Part shown: positions 15,413 to 23,355 of the stretch, one piece after another | Position numbering within the stretch: position 1 is the stretch's first letter | Layout: each line of letters begins with the position of its first letter | Source: Chloroflexota bacterium | GTDB taxonomy: Bacteria > Chloroflexota > Anaerolineae > Anaerolineales > UBA4823 | Direction of reading: 5' to 3' | Assembly (NCBI GenBank): GCA_020349245.1 | Contig: CP070764.1 | Location: 1,757,202 to 1,793,824, forward strand | Length of the DNA: 36,623 nt | Notes under the pieces: generated by a model | Database searches by the model: none | Told to the model about the DNA's origin: nothing | Seen by the model: only the letters and a program-made list of their open reading frames with translations | Made by a program: the position numbers and the translations under genes

Positions 15413-17968
15413 ATGGAGCTACCTATATTTAATAAATTTACCCAAAAACCAAAGGCACAGGGAATCGTGGAGTTTGCCCTGACCTTGCCCTTGTTGCTTA
15501 TTTTAGTGTTCGGGATCATAGAAGCTGGCCGCTTATTATTCATCTACAGCGCGGTACTTTCATCCAGCAGGGAAGCCGCGAGGTATGGGTCAGCTGCCGG
15601 AGAAATCACTGGCTATGTGCCATACTACAGCGACTGCAACGGCATCCGGGCAGCAGCAATGCGTATCGGAAGGTTTGCTGGTGTATCTTCGACAGATGTC
15701 TCAATTTCATATGATCACGGTCCAGGAAGCAGTACAAATTTTGCGATATGTCCTTTGGGAAGTAATGACCATATCAATTTGGGTGACAGGATCACTGTCC
15801 AAGTTGTATCCACCTTTAAGCCCTTGCTGCCTCTTGTCAAATTCCGACCTGTTCCAATCTCCGCGGTAACAAGGAGGACGATTATCAAGGATGTGGCAAT
15901 CCAAGGGACACCGCCCTCACCGGTGACACCGACAATATCCTTCGTGACTGCTAATCAAACAGCTGATGAAGGAGCTGGCAAAATCAAGGTGATGGTGCAA
16001 CTTACTGCAGCAATTGATAAAACAGTAACCGTACCTTATAGCTTGACTGGTACAGCCCAGAATTTGGTGGATTACTCTGTTTCGCCTAACCCAGTCGTTC
16101 TGCTGCCAGGGGACACGGTTGGTGAAATTCAGATTACGATAAACGATGATGATATCGATGAAGATGATGAAACTGCAGTGCTGGTGATGGGCACACCGAC
16201 AAATGCGATCAAGGGTACCCCCTTTGCTCACGTGGCGACCATCAAAGACAATGATAATCCCCCTGTGGTTTCATTTATTTTAGCTGATCAATCACATCCC
16301 GAGAGCATGGATGGTTTAGCAATGCTGGTTCTCAGCAATCCATCCAGCAGGGATATCACTGTGAATTACAGCGTCGGTGGTGATGCGCAAGCTGGCTATG
16401 ATTACTCACTCACTGCCAGCCCGATCACAATTCCAGCCCTGGATGTGACCTTTCCAATTGTTTTAGATATCTACGATGACTTAATCGATGAAGTGGATGA
16501 AACCGTCATATTGACACTTGGAGATATCACCAACGGGACCAGAGGGTCCCCGGATGTACACATCTATACCATCGAAGACGATGATGAACCGCCAGAGGTC
16601 TTTTTCACCTGGGAAAAACAAAGCGGTGATGAAACTGTCGGTACGATGACGGTTGAATTTCAACTCAGCATTGAATCGAGTTTGGATATTACCGTGCCTT
16701 TTAACCTCGGTGGAACTGCTGCAAGAGATGCAGATTATAAGATTGACACAACACCCGTTTTCATTCCTGCAGGAGAATTGACCGGATCTGTTGTAATCAC
16801 TGTTATCCCAGATGGGGATAATACTGAAGGGGATGAAACAATCACTGTGATGATACAGAACCCGGTGAACGCCCGCCGTGGAAATCCTTTCAAGCATACA
16901 GCGACAATCACCTCGGAAGCCATGGAGCCGAATGTCCATTTCGCATCAGCTAACCAACGCAGCGATGATAGCTCAGATGGACGAGTTGAGGTAAAAGTCC
17001 TGCTGAGCGCAGCATGGAGTGCAGATGTTACTGTTCCCTTAACTTTTGCGGGTACAGCAACCAAAGACCAGGATTACACGGTGAGCGCTGAGAGTGTTGT
17101 GATTCCAGCAGGGGGGGCTAGTGCAAGTATATTTGTGAAATTCTATGATGATGCGATTGATGAATTCGATGAAACGATAGAGATTATCATGGGACAACCC
17201 ATAAATGCCACCAAGGGGAGTCCCAGTGTTCATATCATAACCATCCCAGACAACGACCCTGAATCAATCCTTTCGTTTGTGACGAATGGTCAGATAGTCG
17301 AGGAAGATGCCGGCATCGTCACAATCACGGCCCAATTGAATGTAATCTCGGGAAAGGATATCACTGCTCCATTTATCGTTCTCGGTGCAGCAGAAGCCGG
17401 GGTGGATAAAGACTATACAATTTCAGCCAGTCCGTTATTCATTCCAGCCGGCTCCAGCTCGGCGGATATCCAGCTGCAGGTGAACGATGATAAGTTAATC
17501 GAACTGACTGAAGATGTCGTGATTATCCTGGATGTTCCGGTTAATGCCACCTTGGGATCACCCGCGACCCATACTCTAAAGATTGAAGATAATGAACCAA
17601 ATTGTCCAACACCAACTGGTTTACCAGTATTTGGTGCAAATGCAACCGGAAATCTGCTGACCTGGAACCTTAAGACTCCAAATCCGATCGTACCGGTCAA
17701 ATTGGTTCAAGTAACCGTGCATTGGCCCGTTGGATCAACTGCGAATATTTCGGGGATTACATTTGGCAGCACAATCTATGCTGGGAATTCTACCCCACCA
17801 TACCTGGCGGTGAACACCCCATATCCCTTATGGAGCGGCGCTTTTGATGCCCGGCAAATGGTTTTTGCGTTCGACCGCACGCCGAAAAGTGTAGCAGGTG
17901 ATTTTTACCAGGTGATCGCGAAATTCGAGAATTGTGAACCAGTCAGTGGGATTATTCCCAGCGAGTAA
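15413..17968 (+). CDS. TadE-like minor pilin fused to five Calx-beta repeats
   Basis: 851 residues. The N-terminus is TadE-like: QGIVEFALTLPLLLILVFGIIEAGRLLF (residues about 17-44), with the Glu and hydrophobic helix seen in TadE/TadF pseudopilins, then SSSREAARYGS. From about residue 173 five Calx-beta repeats of roughly 110 residues follow, starting near 174, 283, 392, 505 and 619. Each ends in an acidic, Ca-binding style motif such as DDIDEDDET or DDAIDEFDET, then 'NAxxGxPxxH' and 'DND'. A final domain of about 120 residues ('VTVHWPVGS') is unassigned. The start has GGAAGGAG close upstream. TadE proteins are normally only 150-250 residues, so this is a large Ca-dependent surface extension. 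Two further Tad-like genes follow in the same operon. Confidence 0.88.
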   Translation: MELPIFNKFTQKPKAQGIVEFALTLPLLLILVFGIIEAGRLLFIYSAVLSSSREAARYGSAAGEITGYVPYYSDCNGIRAAAMRIGRFAGVSSTDVSISYDHGPGSSTNFAICPLGSNDHINLGDRITVQVVSTFKPLLPLVKFRPVPISAVTRRTIIKDVAIQGTPPSPVTPTISFVTANQTADEGAGKIKVMVQLTAAIDKTVTVPYSLTGTAQNLVDYSVSPNPVVLLPGDTVGEIQITINDDDIDEDDETAVLVMGTPTNAIKGTPFAHVATIKDNDNPPVVSFILADQSHPESMDGLAMLVLSNPSSRDITVNYSVGGDAQAGYDYSLTASPITIPALDVTFPIVLDIYDDLIDEVDETVILTLGDITNGTRGSPDVHIYTIEDDDEPPEVFFTWEKQSGDETVGTMTVEFQLSIESSLDITVPFNLGGTAARDADYKIDTTPVFIPAGELTGSVVITVIPDGDNTEGDETITVMIQNPVNARRGNPFKHTATITSEAMEPNVHFASANQRSDDSSDGRVEVKVLLSAAWSADVTVPLTFAGTATKDQDYTVSAESVVIPAGGASASIFVKFYDDAIDEFDETIEIIMGQPINATKGSPSVHIITIPDNDPESILSFVTNGQIVEEDAGIVTITAQLNVISGKDITAPFIVLGAAEAGVDKDYTISASPLFIPAGSSSADIQLQVNDDKLIELTEDVVIILDVPVNATLGSPATHTLKIEDNEPNCPTPTGLPVFGANATGNLLTWNLKTPNPIVPVKLVQVTVHWPVGSTANISGITFGSTIYAGNSTPPYLAVNTPYPLWSGAFDARQMVFAFDRTPKSVAGDFYQVIAKFENCEPVSGIIPSE

Positions 17969-17972
17969 GTTT

Positions 17973-18431
17973 ATGTGTGAATTTATGGACACTTCTATGC
18001 ATGGAAAGACCGACAAATCTGGGAGGAGACCTGAACGCGGGCAGAGTCTGGTAGAAATGGCCATGGCACTCTTTATCCTTTTGCTTCTGGTAGGTGGCAT
18101 CGTGGATATCGGTAGAGCTTTCTTCACCTATATGGCCCTGCGCGATTCTGTCCAGGAAGGTGCGCTTTACGGCTCGATCAACCCGACCCAGACTCAAGCG
18201 ATCCGCAACCATGTGTTGGGTAGCTCAGATATGATCCCGGATTTGATCGGCAGTGATGATATCACGGTCGAAGTCATTGGTGCTCCGTGCACTGGAAACA
18301 GCATCCGGGTCAGCGCCCAATATAGTGATTTCCCCATCACAATGCCATTCATCGGTACAGTGATAGGCAGCCAGACTGTAAGCATCACGGCCAGTGTAAC
18401 GGACACCATATTGAGTCCGGGGTGTAACTAA
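17973..18431 (+). CDS. TadE-like pseudopilin
   Basis: About 152 residues. After a short polar leader it has RGQSLVEMAMALFILLLLVGGIVDIGRAFFTY, the TadE/TadF N-terminal helix with the conserved Glu, followed by 'LRDSVQEGALYGS'. The rest is a small soluble domain. It begins five bases after the stop of the Calx-beta fusion. Other in-frame ATGs (17985, 17997) are possible, since none has a convincing Shine-Dalgarno, and the protein may be expressed by coupling. TadE-type proteins are minor pilins of Tad/Flp systems; no TadA ATPase, secretin or prepilin peptidase is in this window. Confidence 0.85.
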   Translation: MCEFMDTSMHGKTDKSGRRPERGQSLVEMAMALFILLLLVGGIVDIGRAFFTYMALRDSVQEGALYGSINPTQTQAIRNHVLGSSDMIPDLIGSDDITVEVIGAPCTGNSIRVSAQYSDFPITMPFIGTVIGSQTVSITASVTDTILSPGCN

Positions 18432-18459
18432 AAATTTTGCAATTGCGTGGAGACAATGA

Positions 18460-19806
18460 ATGATCAGGAAATTCATTAACACGGAAAAAGGACAGACCTC
18501 AGTTCTGCTCGCTTTGGCTTTTATTGGGCTGCTGGGATTTACTGCTTTGGCAGTGGATGGCGGCATGGTGTATGCCAATCGGCGTCACATGCAAAATGCT
18601 GCCGATGCAGCCTCACTGGCAGGTGGAAGTGCCGCAGCGCTTTACCTGGAGAATCACTATGTTATCTACCGGGATTGGAGTTGCTCCGACCTGAGAGTGA
18701 TCAGGGCGATGTCGAACAGCACAAACGGGGCCGAGATAATCGCAGTAAATAGTGCCTTAACAAATGATTACTCATTGGATTATGACATCTCCGATAAGCA
18801 CGGTGTTGATGCAAAATGTGTTCAGGGCGCTAGCAATGGCAGCTGGATAGAACGATACATTGATGTCAAGACATATATTACTGCAGATACGCCGACAGCC
18901 TTTGCCCATTTTGTCTATTCTGGCCCTTTACGCAACACGGTCGAGGCAGTTGCGCGAGTATTTCCCAGGGTTCCCCTGGCATACGGCAATGCGATTGTGG
19001 CTTTAGCCAAAGATTGTGACTTGGGTGGTATAGAATTCGATGGTTCTAATGTGGTTTCAGTTACAGGTGGGGGAATATTCTCCAATTCCTGTATTGATAC
19101 CCGTGGTGGTGTCAGTGTGAATGTCTATGGAACCAGTGATGACAACATCTCTTGTGTGCTTCCAGATTGCTATGATGACCACGGCAGCACCGGTGTAGTT
19201 TCACCAGCCCCAATTGAAAATACAGGTGTCCCCCTGCCTCCCGAAACATATCATGTGCCACCGCCTGATTGCACCGTTCTACCATACCGTGGTAACTATA
19301 ATGGCGATGGAAAGATTGAATACGGGCGCTACGACACCATCCGTATTCAAAATGGGGATCATAAATTTGATCCTGGCTTATTTTGCGTGACAGGAGACGT
19401 GGAAATAAATGGCGGCATCGTCGCCGGATCCGATGTGACCTTCTACGTTGTGAATGGAGATTTTCATACCAGCGGGAATGCAACATCGAGTATCATCGCC
19501 CCTCCCGCCAATAATTGTGGTCCACCGTGTGATACTTTTTTTGCCATGCCAGGTGTCCTGGTATACCTATCTCCAGGCAATACAAATGAAGTCACCCTGC
19601 TGGGGACTGAAGATTCCGTTTTTCGCGGCTTGGTATATGCACCGAGTGGAACCATCCAGGCCGGTGGTACCAGTTCATTGATGAGAGAAATTTATACCCA
19701 ATTAATAGGAAACGATGTGAAAGTTCACGGGAATACCAATGTTGTCGTTACATTCAATGACAAGCTGGTTTATCAAATACCAGCGAGGCTTGAATTGAAT
19801 AAGTAA
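18460..19806 (+). CDS. TadG-like (Tad domain) surface protein
   Basis: 448 residues. The N-terminus KGQTSVLLALAFIGLLGFTALAVDGGMVYANRRHMQNAADAASLAGG is the classic TadG/Tad-domain start: a hydrophobic helix, then the VDGG and QNAADAASLAGG motifs. The remaining 390 residues are extracellular, rich in Gly, Asn and beta-forming stretches, with several Cys pairs (for example CVLPDC, CGPPC). GGAG precedes the ATG by five bases. It is the last gene of the operon, before the terminator at 19842. TadG proteins are anchored pilus-associated or adhesion proteins in Tad systems; the exact role here is unknown. Confidence 0.88.
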   Translation: MIRKFINTEKGQTSVLLALAFIGLLGFTALAVDGGMVYANRRHMQNAADAASLAGGSAAALYLENHYVIYRDWSCSDLRVIRAMSNSTNGAEIIAVNSALTNDYSLDYDISDKHGVDAKCVQGASNGSWIERYIDVKTYITADTPTAFAHFVYSGPLRNTVEAVARVFPRVPLAYGNAIVALAKDCDLGGIEFDGSNVVSVTGGGIFSNSCIDTRGGVSVNVYGTSDDNISCVLPDCYDDHGSTGVVSPAPIENTGVPLPPETYHVPPPDCTVLPYRGNYNGDGKIEYGRYDTIRIQNGDHKFDPGLFCVTGDVEINGGIVAGSDVTFYVVNGDFHTSGNATSSIIAPPANNCGPPCDTFFAMPGVLVYLSPGNTNEVTLLGTEDSVFRGLVYAPSGTIQAGGTSSLMREIYTQLIGNDVKVHGNTNVVVTFNDKLVYQIPARLELNK

Positions 19807-19841
19807 CCTTCCAAATTTTCCGGGCGTAGGGGGTATGATAG

Positions 19842-19874
19842 GGGCTGCCATACACACGGCAGCCCTTTCATTTT
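19842..19874 (+). terminator. Rho-independent terminator of the Tad/Calx-beta operon
   Basis: Perfect eight-base-pair stem (GGGCTGCC 19842-19849, GGCAGCCC 19858-19865), eight-base loop, then TTTCATTTT. It is followed by a small TTGATC/GATCAA hairpin (19873-19888), which on the minus strand lies just past the SRP RNA 3' end. Confidence 0.85.
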
Positions 19875-19892
19875 GATCTTTTGATCAAGGAG

Positions 19893-20003
19893 TGACCGGG
19901 CAGGCAACCCGGCGGCGCCCGGAGGGACCTACTTACCGCTGCTTCCTCTCGGACCTGACGGGGTTCACAGGTTTCCGCCGCGCCGGACCCACCCGGCTAC
20001 TCG
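19893..20003 (-). ncRNA. ffs: Signal recognition particle RNA (4.5S-like, small bacterial type)
   Basis: The minus strand contains the conserved SRP domain IV core, GTCAGGTCCGAGAGGAAGCA within 19936-19962, including the GGAAGCAGC segment that binds Ffh. Flanking GC-rich arms pair over most of the length (about 19895-19920 with 19975-19998), forming the long hairpin of small bacterial SRP RNAs. Ends are approximate: the 5' end is set from the promoter at 20010-20038, and the 3' end from loss of pairing. SRP RNA with Ffh delivers nascent membrane and secreted proteins to the translocon. This small form lacks the Alu domain of Bacillus SRP RNA. Confidence 0.93.
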
Positions 20004-20009
20004 TTCGAG

Positions 20010-20038
20010 AGGATACCTCATCTTTTCAGCAGTGTCAA
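20010..20038 (-). promoter_or_regulatory. Near-consensus promoter of the SRP RNA gene
   Basis: On the minus strand TTGACA (20033-20038), a 17-base spacer, then TATCCT (20010-20015). The -35 overlaps the TGA stop (20035-20037) of the dihaem cytochrome gene. Transcription would begin near 20003. Confidence 0.85.
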
Positions 20039-20871
20039 TCTTCGGAGGTTCTCTGCCGGCTGTAGTAAACAATCGCCACGATCATGAGGACAAAAGCACC
20101 GATAACTATCACCCAGACCGGCCAACCGGTGAGAGGTCCAACGGCTGGTTCCCCTGTCTCTATCGAGATTGCATCCCCACTCCATGTCAGGATGAAAGCG
20201 ACAAGGTCATCAATGTCTTGATTGGTTAAAGGCCCTCCATTTACCTTGCCCCAAGCAGGCATCACCGAGCCTTCAACCCCGGATTCTATTACAGATCTAA
20301 TCCGTAGTTCAGGTCTTATGGATGGCCAATCTTTCGCCAACAAAGCTCCTACACGACCTTCTCCTTCAACACCATGACACACTGCACAGTTGCTTCCATA
20401 TAACAATGCTCCCCTGTTTGGATCACCGGTTATCCCGGGCGGAGGGGTCAATTTAAACTGGGAAGTGGGTGTCTGACTTTGGAATATGTAGGTTGGTCCA
20501 CCCGATTGCCAGGTGAGTATGTAGTAGACTAACGCATCAATTTCTTCATCTGATAATGGTCCACCGTTTACCTGTGCCCAAGCTGGCATTAGGGTCCCAG
20601 GAATTCCTCTCATGATGGTGTCTTTCACCTGTAAATCTGGGCGGATTGAAGGCCAATCCTTGGCTAGTCTGGCACCAATTCTTCCTTGACCGTCTTCACC
20701 GTGACACACCGCACAGTTCTCTGCAAATAACTGTGCGCCAAGCTCGATTTGTTCTAGATTTTCTTCTTCCTGGGCAAAGGACCGAATAGAAGTAACCAGG
20801 GTGAGGAAACCGACAATTAACCCGAGTGCAAAGTAATATCCGATTGAGTGTTTAATTACGAATCTCAACAT
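20035..20871 (-). CDS. Membrane-anchored dihaem cytochrome c with duplicated domains
   Basis: 278 residues. An N-terminal hydrophobic segment (residues about 12-32) serves as signal or anchor and a second membrane helix is near 250-270. Two cytochrome c domains of about 80 residues carry CAVCHGEDGQG (near 54) and CAVCHGVEGEG (near 164), with Met ligands in LMPAW and VMPAW. By hand alignment the domains are about 60 percent identical and share AKDWPSIRP, which points to an internal duplication. It is the last gene of the Rieske/cytochrome b operon, 18 bases after the previous cytochrome. It should carry electrons from the Rieske protein toward a terminal oxidase or other acceptor (inference). 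The Shine-Dalgarno is weak. Confidence 0.9.
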   Translation of the reverse strand: MLRFVIKHSIGYYFALGLIVGFLTLVTSIRSFAQEEENLEQIELGAQLFAENCAVCHGEDGQGRIGARLAKDWPSIRPDLQVKDTIMRGIPGTLMPAWAQVNGGPLSDEEIDALVYYILTWQSGGPTYIFQSQTPTSQFKLTPPPGITGDPNRGALLYGSNCAVCHGVEGEGRVGALLAKDWPSIRPELRIRSVIESGVEGSVMPAWGKVNGGPLTNQDIDDLVAFILTWSGDAISIETGEPAVGPLTGWPVWVIVIGAFVLMIVAIVYYSRQRTSED

Positions 20872-20889
20872 TGTTGATGTTGTTCCATA

Positions 20890-21699
20890 CTATTTTAATG
20901 AAAGCAGGAAAGTGACCAAATCCGCGACCTGGTCATTAGAAAGTAGTTCACTGTAATTCCTTGGCATGACATTATCGGGATAACCCTCAACCACGTATGC
21001 ACCTGGATTGATAATCGATTCGAGGATGTAATCTTCAGCTGACATACCCGGCACTCTCGTTTCAGCGACTGAGCCGACCTTTGCTTGATTGGGACCCACT
21101 ACTCCTGCGCTCAAACCTTCAATCGTATGGCAGCCACCACAACCCGTATCCAGATAGACTCTCCGTCCCCGTGAAACAGGATCATCTGCTTCTTCCGGGC
21201 TAGGTGTTGGTGTCGCTAACTCTTCCAGCACAACTTCTTCTAAGGCAGTTGCTTCCCAGTTGAGAATGAATGTGGCGATATTTTCAATCTGGTCAGGACG
21301 CAAAGGTCCACCATATTGATCTGACCAGGCTGGCATGGCTGGGTTGCCCTGCCCAGCATATTGATCCGGTCGTGTAGATACAGCACGACCACTGGAAACA
21401 GTTGAGATAATATAATCTTCAAGGCTTCCAGACCAACCAACCTCTTTCATGCGGTTGGTAAAGAATCCGGCATCATTAAGTGGAGGGCATAACCCCAGAA
21501 TCCCTTCCCCCTTAATACCATGGCAGCCACTGCAGTTATTCTCAAACAATCCAGCACCGACTTCTATTGCTCGAGCCTGTTGAGATTCACTGGCCTGCGC
21601 CATTCTGGTTTGTTCATTCAAACCATAATAGACAAGAATAGCGGTTGTTAGTGAAACAAGGATGATACCGAGAAGGATCTCTAAATTAAATCGCGACAT
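20890..21699 (-). CDS. Dihaem cytochrome c of the Rieske/cytochrome b operon
   Basis: 269 residues. One N-terminal membrane helix (about 8-26), then two haem c motifs, CSGCHGIKGEG (near 57) and CGGCHTIEG (near 186). Likely Met ligands are in PAMPAWSDQ and NVMPRNY. A Pro/Thr/Glu linker (ATPTPSPEEADDP) separates the domains. Unlike the neighbouring dihaem protein, its two domains are clearly different from each other. ATG 21699 is preferred; an in-frame TTG at 21720 would add seven residues, and GGAGG lies between the two. The gene follows cytochrome b by about 33 bases, matching a cytochrome c subunit position in a bc-type complex. Confidence 0.9.
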   Translation of the reverse strand: MSRFNLEILLGIILVSLTTAILVYYGLNEQTRMAQASESQQARAIEVGAGLFENNCSGCHGIKGEGILGLCPPLNDAGFFTNRMKEVGWSGSLEDYIISTVSSGRAVSTRPDQYAGQGNPAMPAWSDQYGGPLRPDQIENIATFILNWEATALEEVVLEELATPTPSPEEADDPVSRGRRVYLDTGCGGCHTIEGLSAGVVGPNQAKVGSVAETRVPGMSAEDYILESIINPGAYVVEGYPDNVMPRNYSELLSNDQVADLVTFLLSLK

Positions 21700-21732
21700 A
21701 GTGATCTTAATACCCTCCAAAAGAAGGAGACA

Positions 21733-23316
21733 TTACTCCCCTTGAATATTTCTATGAATATAAATGTGCCGTTCATAGGTTTTTGTGTCAGCTGACTCTG
21801 AATCATCCCAGGTCATACGCAATGTGACTTTCTTCAGGTCTTGTTGCCAATTTTCAACCACCATGATCCCCTCACCGTTTTCCAGGTCCCCCGAATCAAT
21901 GGCGGAATTCACTCGATTTGAGTAAAGAGTGAAAAAGTCTTCGAATTCTGGGCAGCCATAATCCAAGTCGGAGCACATGTTCTCAGTAGGTGTCTCATTG
22001 ACGATGTAATAACCCTGCTGCATTTGTTCGTAGGGGACATGTTGGAGTGGTCCCTCGCCTTCTTCAGGTGACATATCCTGTATGATGCGTGTTGCTGCAG
22101 GTGTCTCAATGCCATATTGGGGAAGACCCATATAGCTTAATAGAATGAGGATCAATATACCCAAGACACCAAGGCTGACTGCAACCGGTCGTTTAACAAA
22201 TGAACGGTTTGGATTGCGATCAATGTAAGGAACAGCAAATAACAGGATGACTAGAAGCGTGGGAAGGATGATTCCCATCAAGGATTTATCTCCCAGCTTG
22301 AGTAAACCCTGCAGCCACCAGAAATACCAGGGTGCTTTCGTATCCAGTGGTGTTTGCTGTGGATTGGCGATTGTCTCCAAGGGAGCCCCGCCGTAGAAGA
22401 AAATGGTTACTAGGAGCAAAAGGAAAAGGCCAAACATAGTGAGGTAGATCTCATGAGAAAAAAGATCTGGCAGGAAATCAATCCTGCGCTTGGATTCTTT
22501 CTTTTTCTCATCAGGTATATCTCCTTCTTCGTACCTTGCTGGAAGTGAAATTCCGTGTTCTCGAGATACCTTGTAGTAGTGAATGCTGAGCACCAGGATA
22601 GCCAAGAGCGGGAGCAAGATGACATGCAGAAGATAAGCTCTGAGTAAACCGCCAGCTCCAATATCCGGTGCGCCACGAAGTAGCAGGTTTACTTCATTCC
22701 CAAACATAGGTGCTGCCTCAGCCATGCTGGTCCCGATTGTCACAGCCCAGTAAGCAAGCTGATCCCACGGAAGCAAATATCCGAAGAAGCTCAGAAATAA
22801 GGTCAGTCCGAGCAAAATCACGCCGGTAAACCAGGTAAAGGAACGCTCTTTCTTATATGATCCCGTGAAATACGTGCGCATCATGTGCAAGAAAGTGAAG
22901 ATTACTGTTGCTTCGGCACCCAGGCGGTGAAGGTCTCGTAACAAGTTCCCAAATGGCACCTCGCTCATAATCTTGAGCACCGAAGAATACGCTTCGGTAG
23001 GAGTAGGAACGTAATAAATCATCAAGATAATCCCGGTTACCAGTTCAATCGTATAAAATAAAACAGTCATGAAGCCTAATCGAAAGGTGTGGGTTAGGAT
23101 TGTGCTGCCCTTCTGGTAGTAGCGGGGTCTGATGTGAAACAAGAAACTGGTGGTGTGAACTTTGAAGCGCGGGTTAGGTTTTTCAGTCGGTGGATCACCC
23201 CGTAAAACCGCTCGCAATTCATCAATGCCCAAACCTGCGGTGATGATCCGTACACGGTTGTCAATCGCAGATCCAATTTTTTGACGTAGGTCTTGAAAAT
23301 TTATGGTCCTTAGCAT
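21733..23316 (-). CDS. Cytochrome b of a Rieske/cytochrome b quinol-oxidising complex, with long C-terminal tail
   Basis: 527 residues, longer than a b6/subunit-IV fusion needs. It has about eight membrane helices. Haem-binding His pairs are H-x13-H (LHRLG...FLHMMR) near residues 129-143 and H-x14-H (LLHVIL...IHYYK) near 228-243. The latter spacing is the b6-type. The quinol-site region reads TKAPWYFWWLQGLL rather than PEWY. After the last helix (about residue 397) a polar tail of about 125 residues follows, with CSDLDYGC and 'KVTLRMTWDD', which I cannot assign. It lies 39 bases after the Rieske gene. It should oxidise menaquinol in the membrane. A start at ATG 23316 has GGGGAAG upstream. Confidence 0.93.
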   Translation of the reverse strand: MLRTINFQDLRQKIGSAIDNRVRIITAGLGIDELRAVLRGDPPTEKPNPRFKVHTTSFLFHIRPRYYQKGSTILTHTFRLGFMTVLFYTIELVTGIILMIYYVPTPTEAYSSVLKIMSEVPFGNLLRDLHRLGAEATVIFTFLHMMRTYFTGSYKKERSFTWFTGVILLGLTLFLSFFGYLLPWDQLAYWAVTIGTSMAEAAPMFGNEVNLLLRGAPDIGAGGLLRAYLLHVILLPLLAILVLSIHYYKVSREHGISLPARYEEGDIPDEKKKESKRRIDFLPDLFSHEIYLTMFGLFLLLLVTIFFYGGAPLETIANPQQTPLDTKAPWYFWWLQGLLKLGDKSLMGIILPTLLVILLFAVPYIDRNPNRSFVKRPVAVSLGVLGILILILLSYMGLPQYGIETPAATRIIQDMSPEEGEGPLQHVPYEQMQQGYYIVNETPTENMCSDLDYGCPEFEDFFTLYSNRVNSAIDSGDLENGEGIMVVENWQQDLKKVTLRMTWDDSESADTKTYERHIYIHRNIQGE

Positions 23317-23355
23317 ATATCTTCCCCAAACATGAGATGGTTGGTTATGAGCGAA

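Noticed and set aside
15920-17600. Periodic sequence as a possible CRISPR or DNA tandem array
   Set aside because: The period of about 330 bases reflects the Calx-beta protein repeats; nucleotide identity between units is low.
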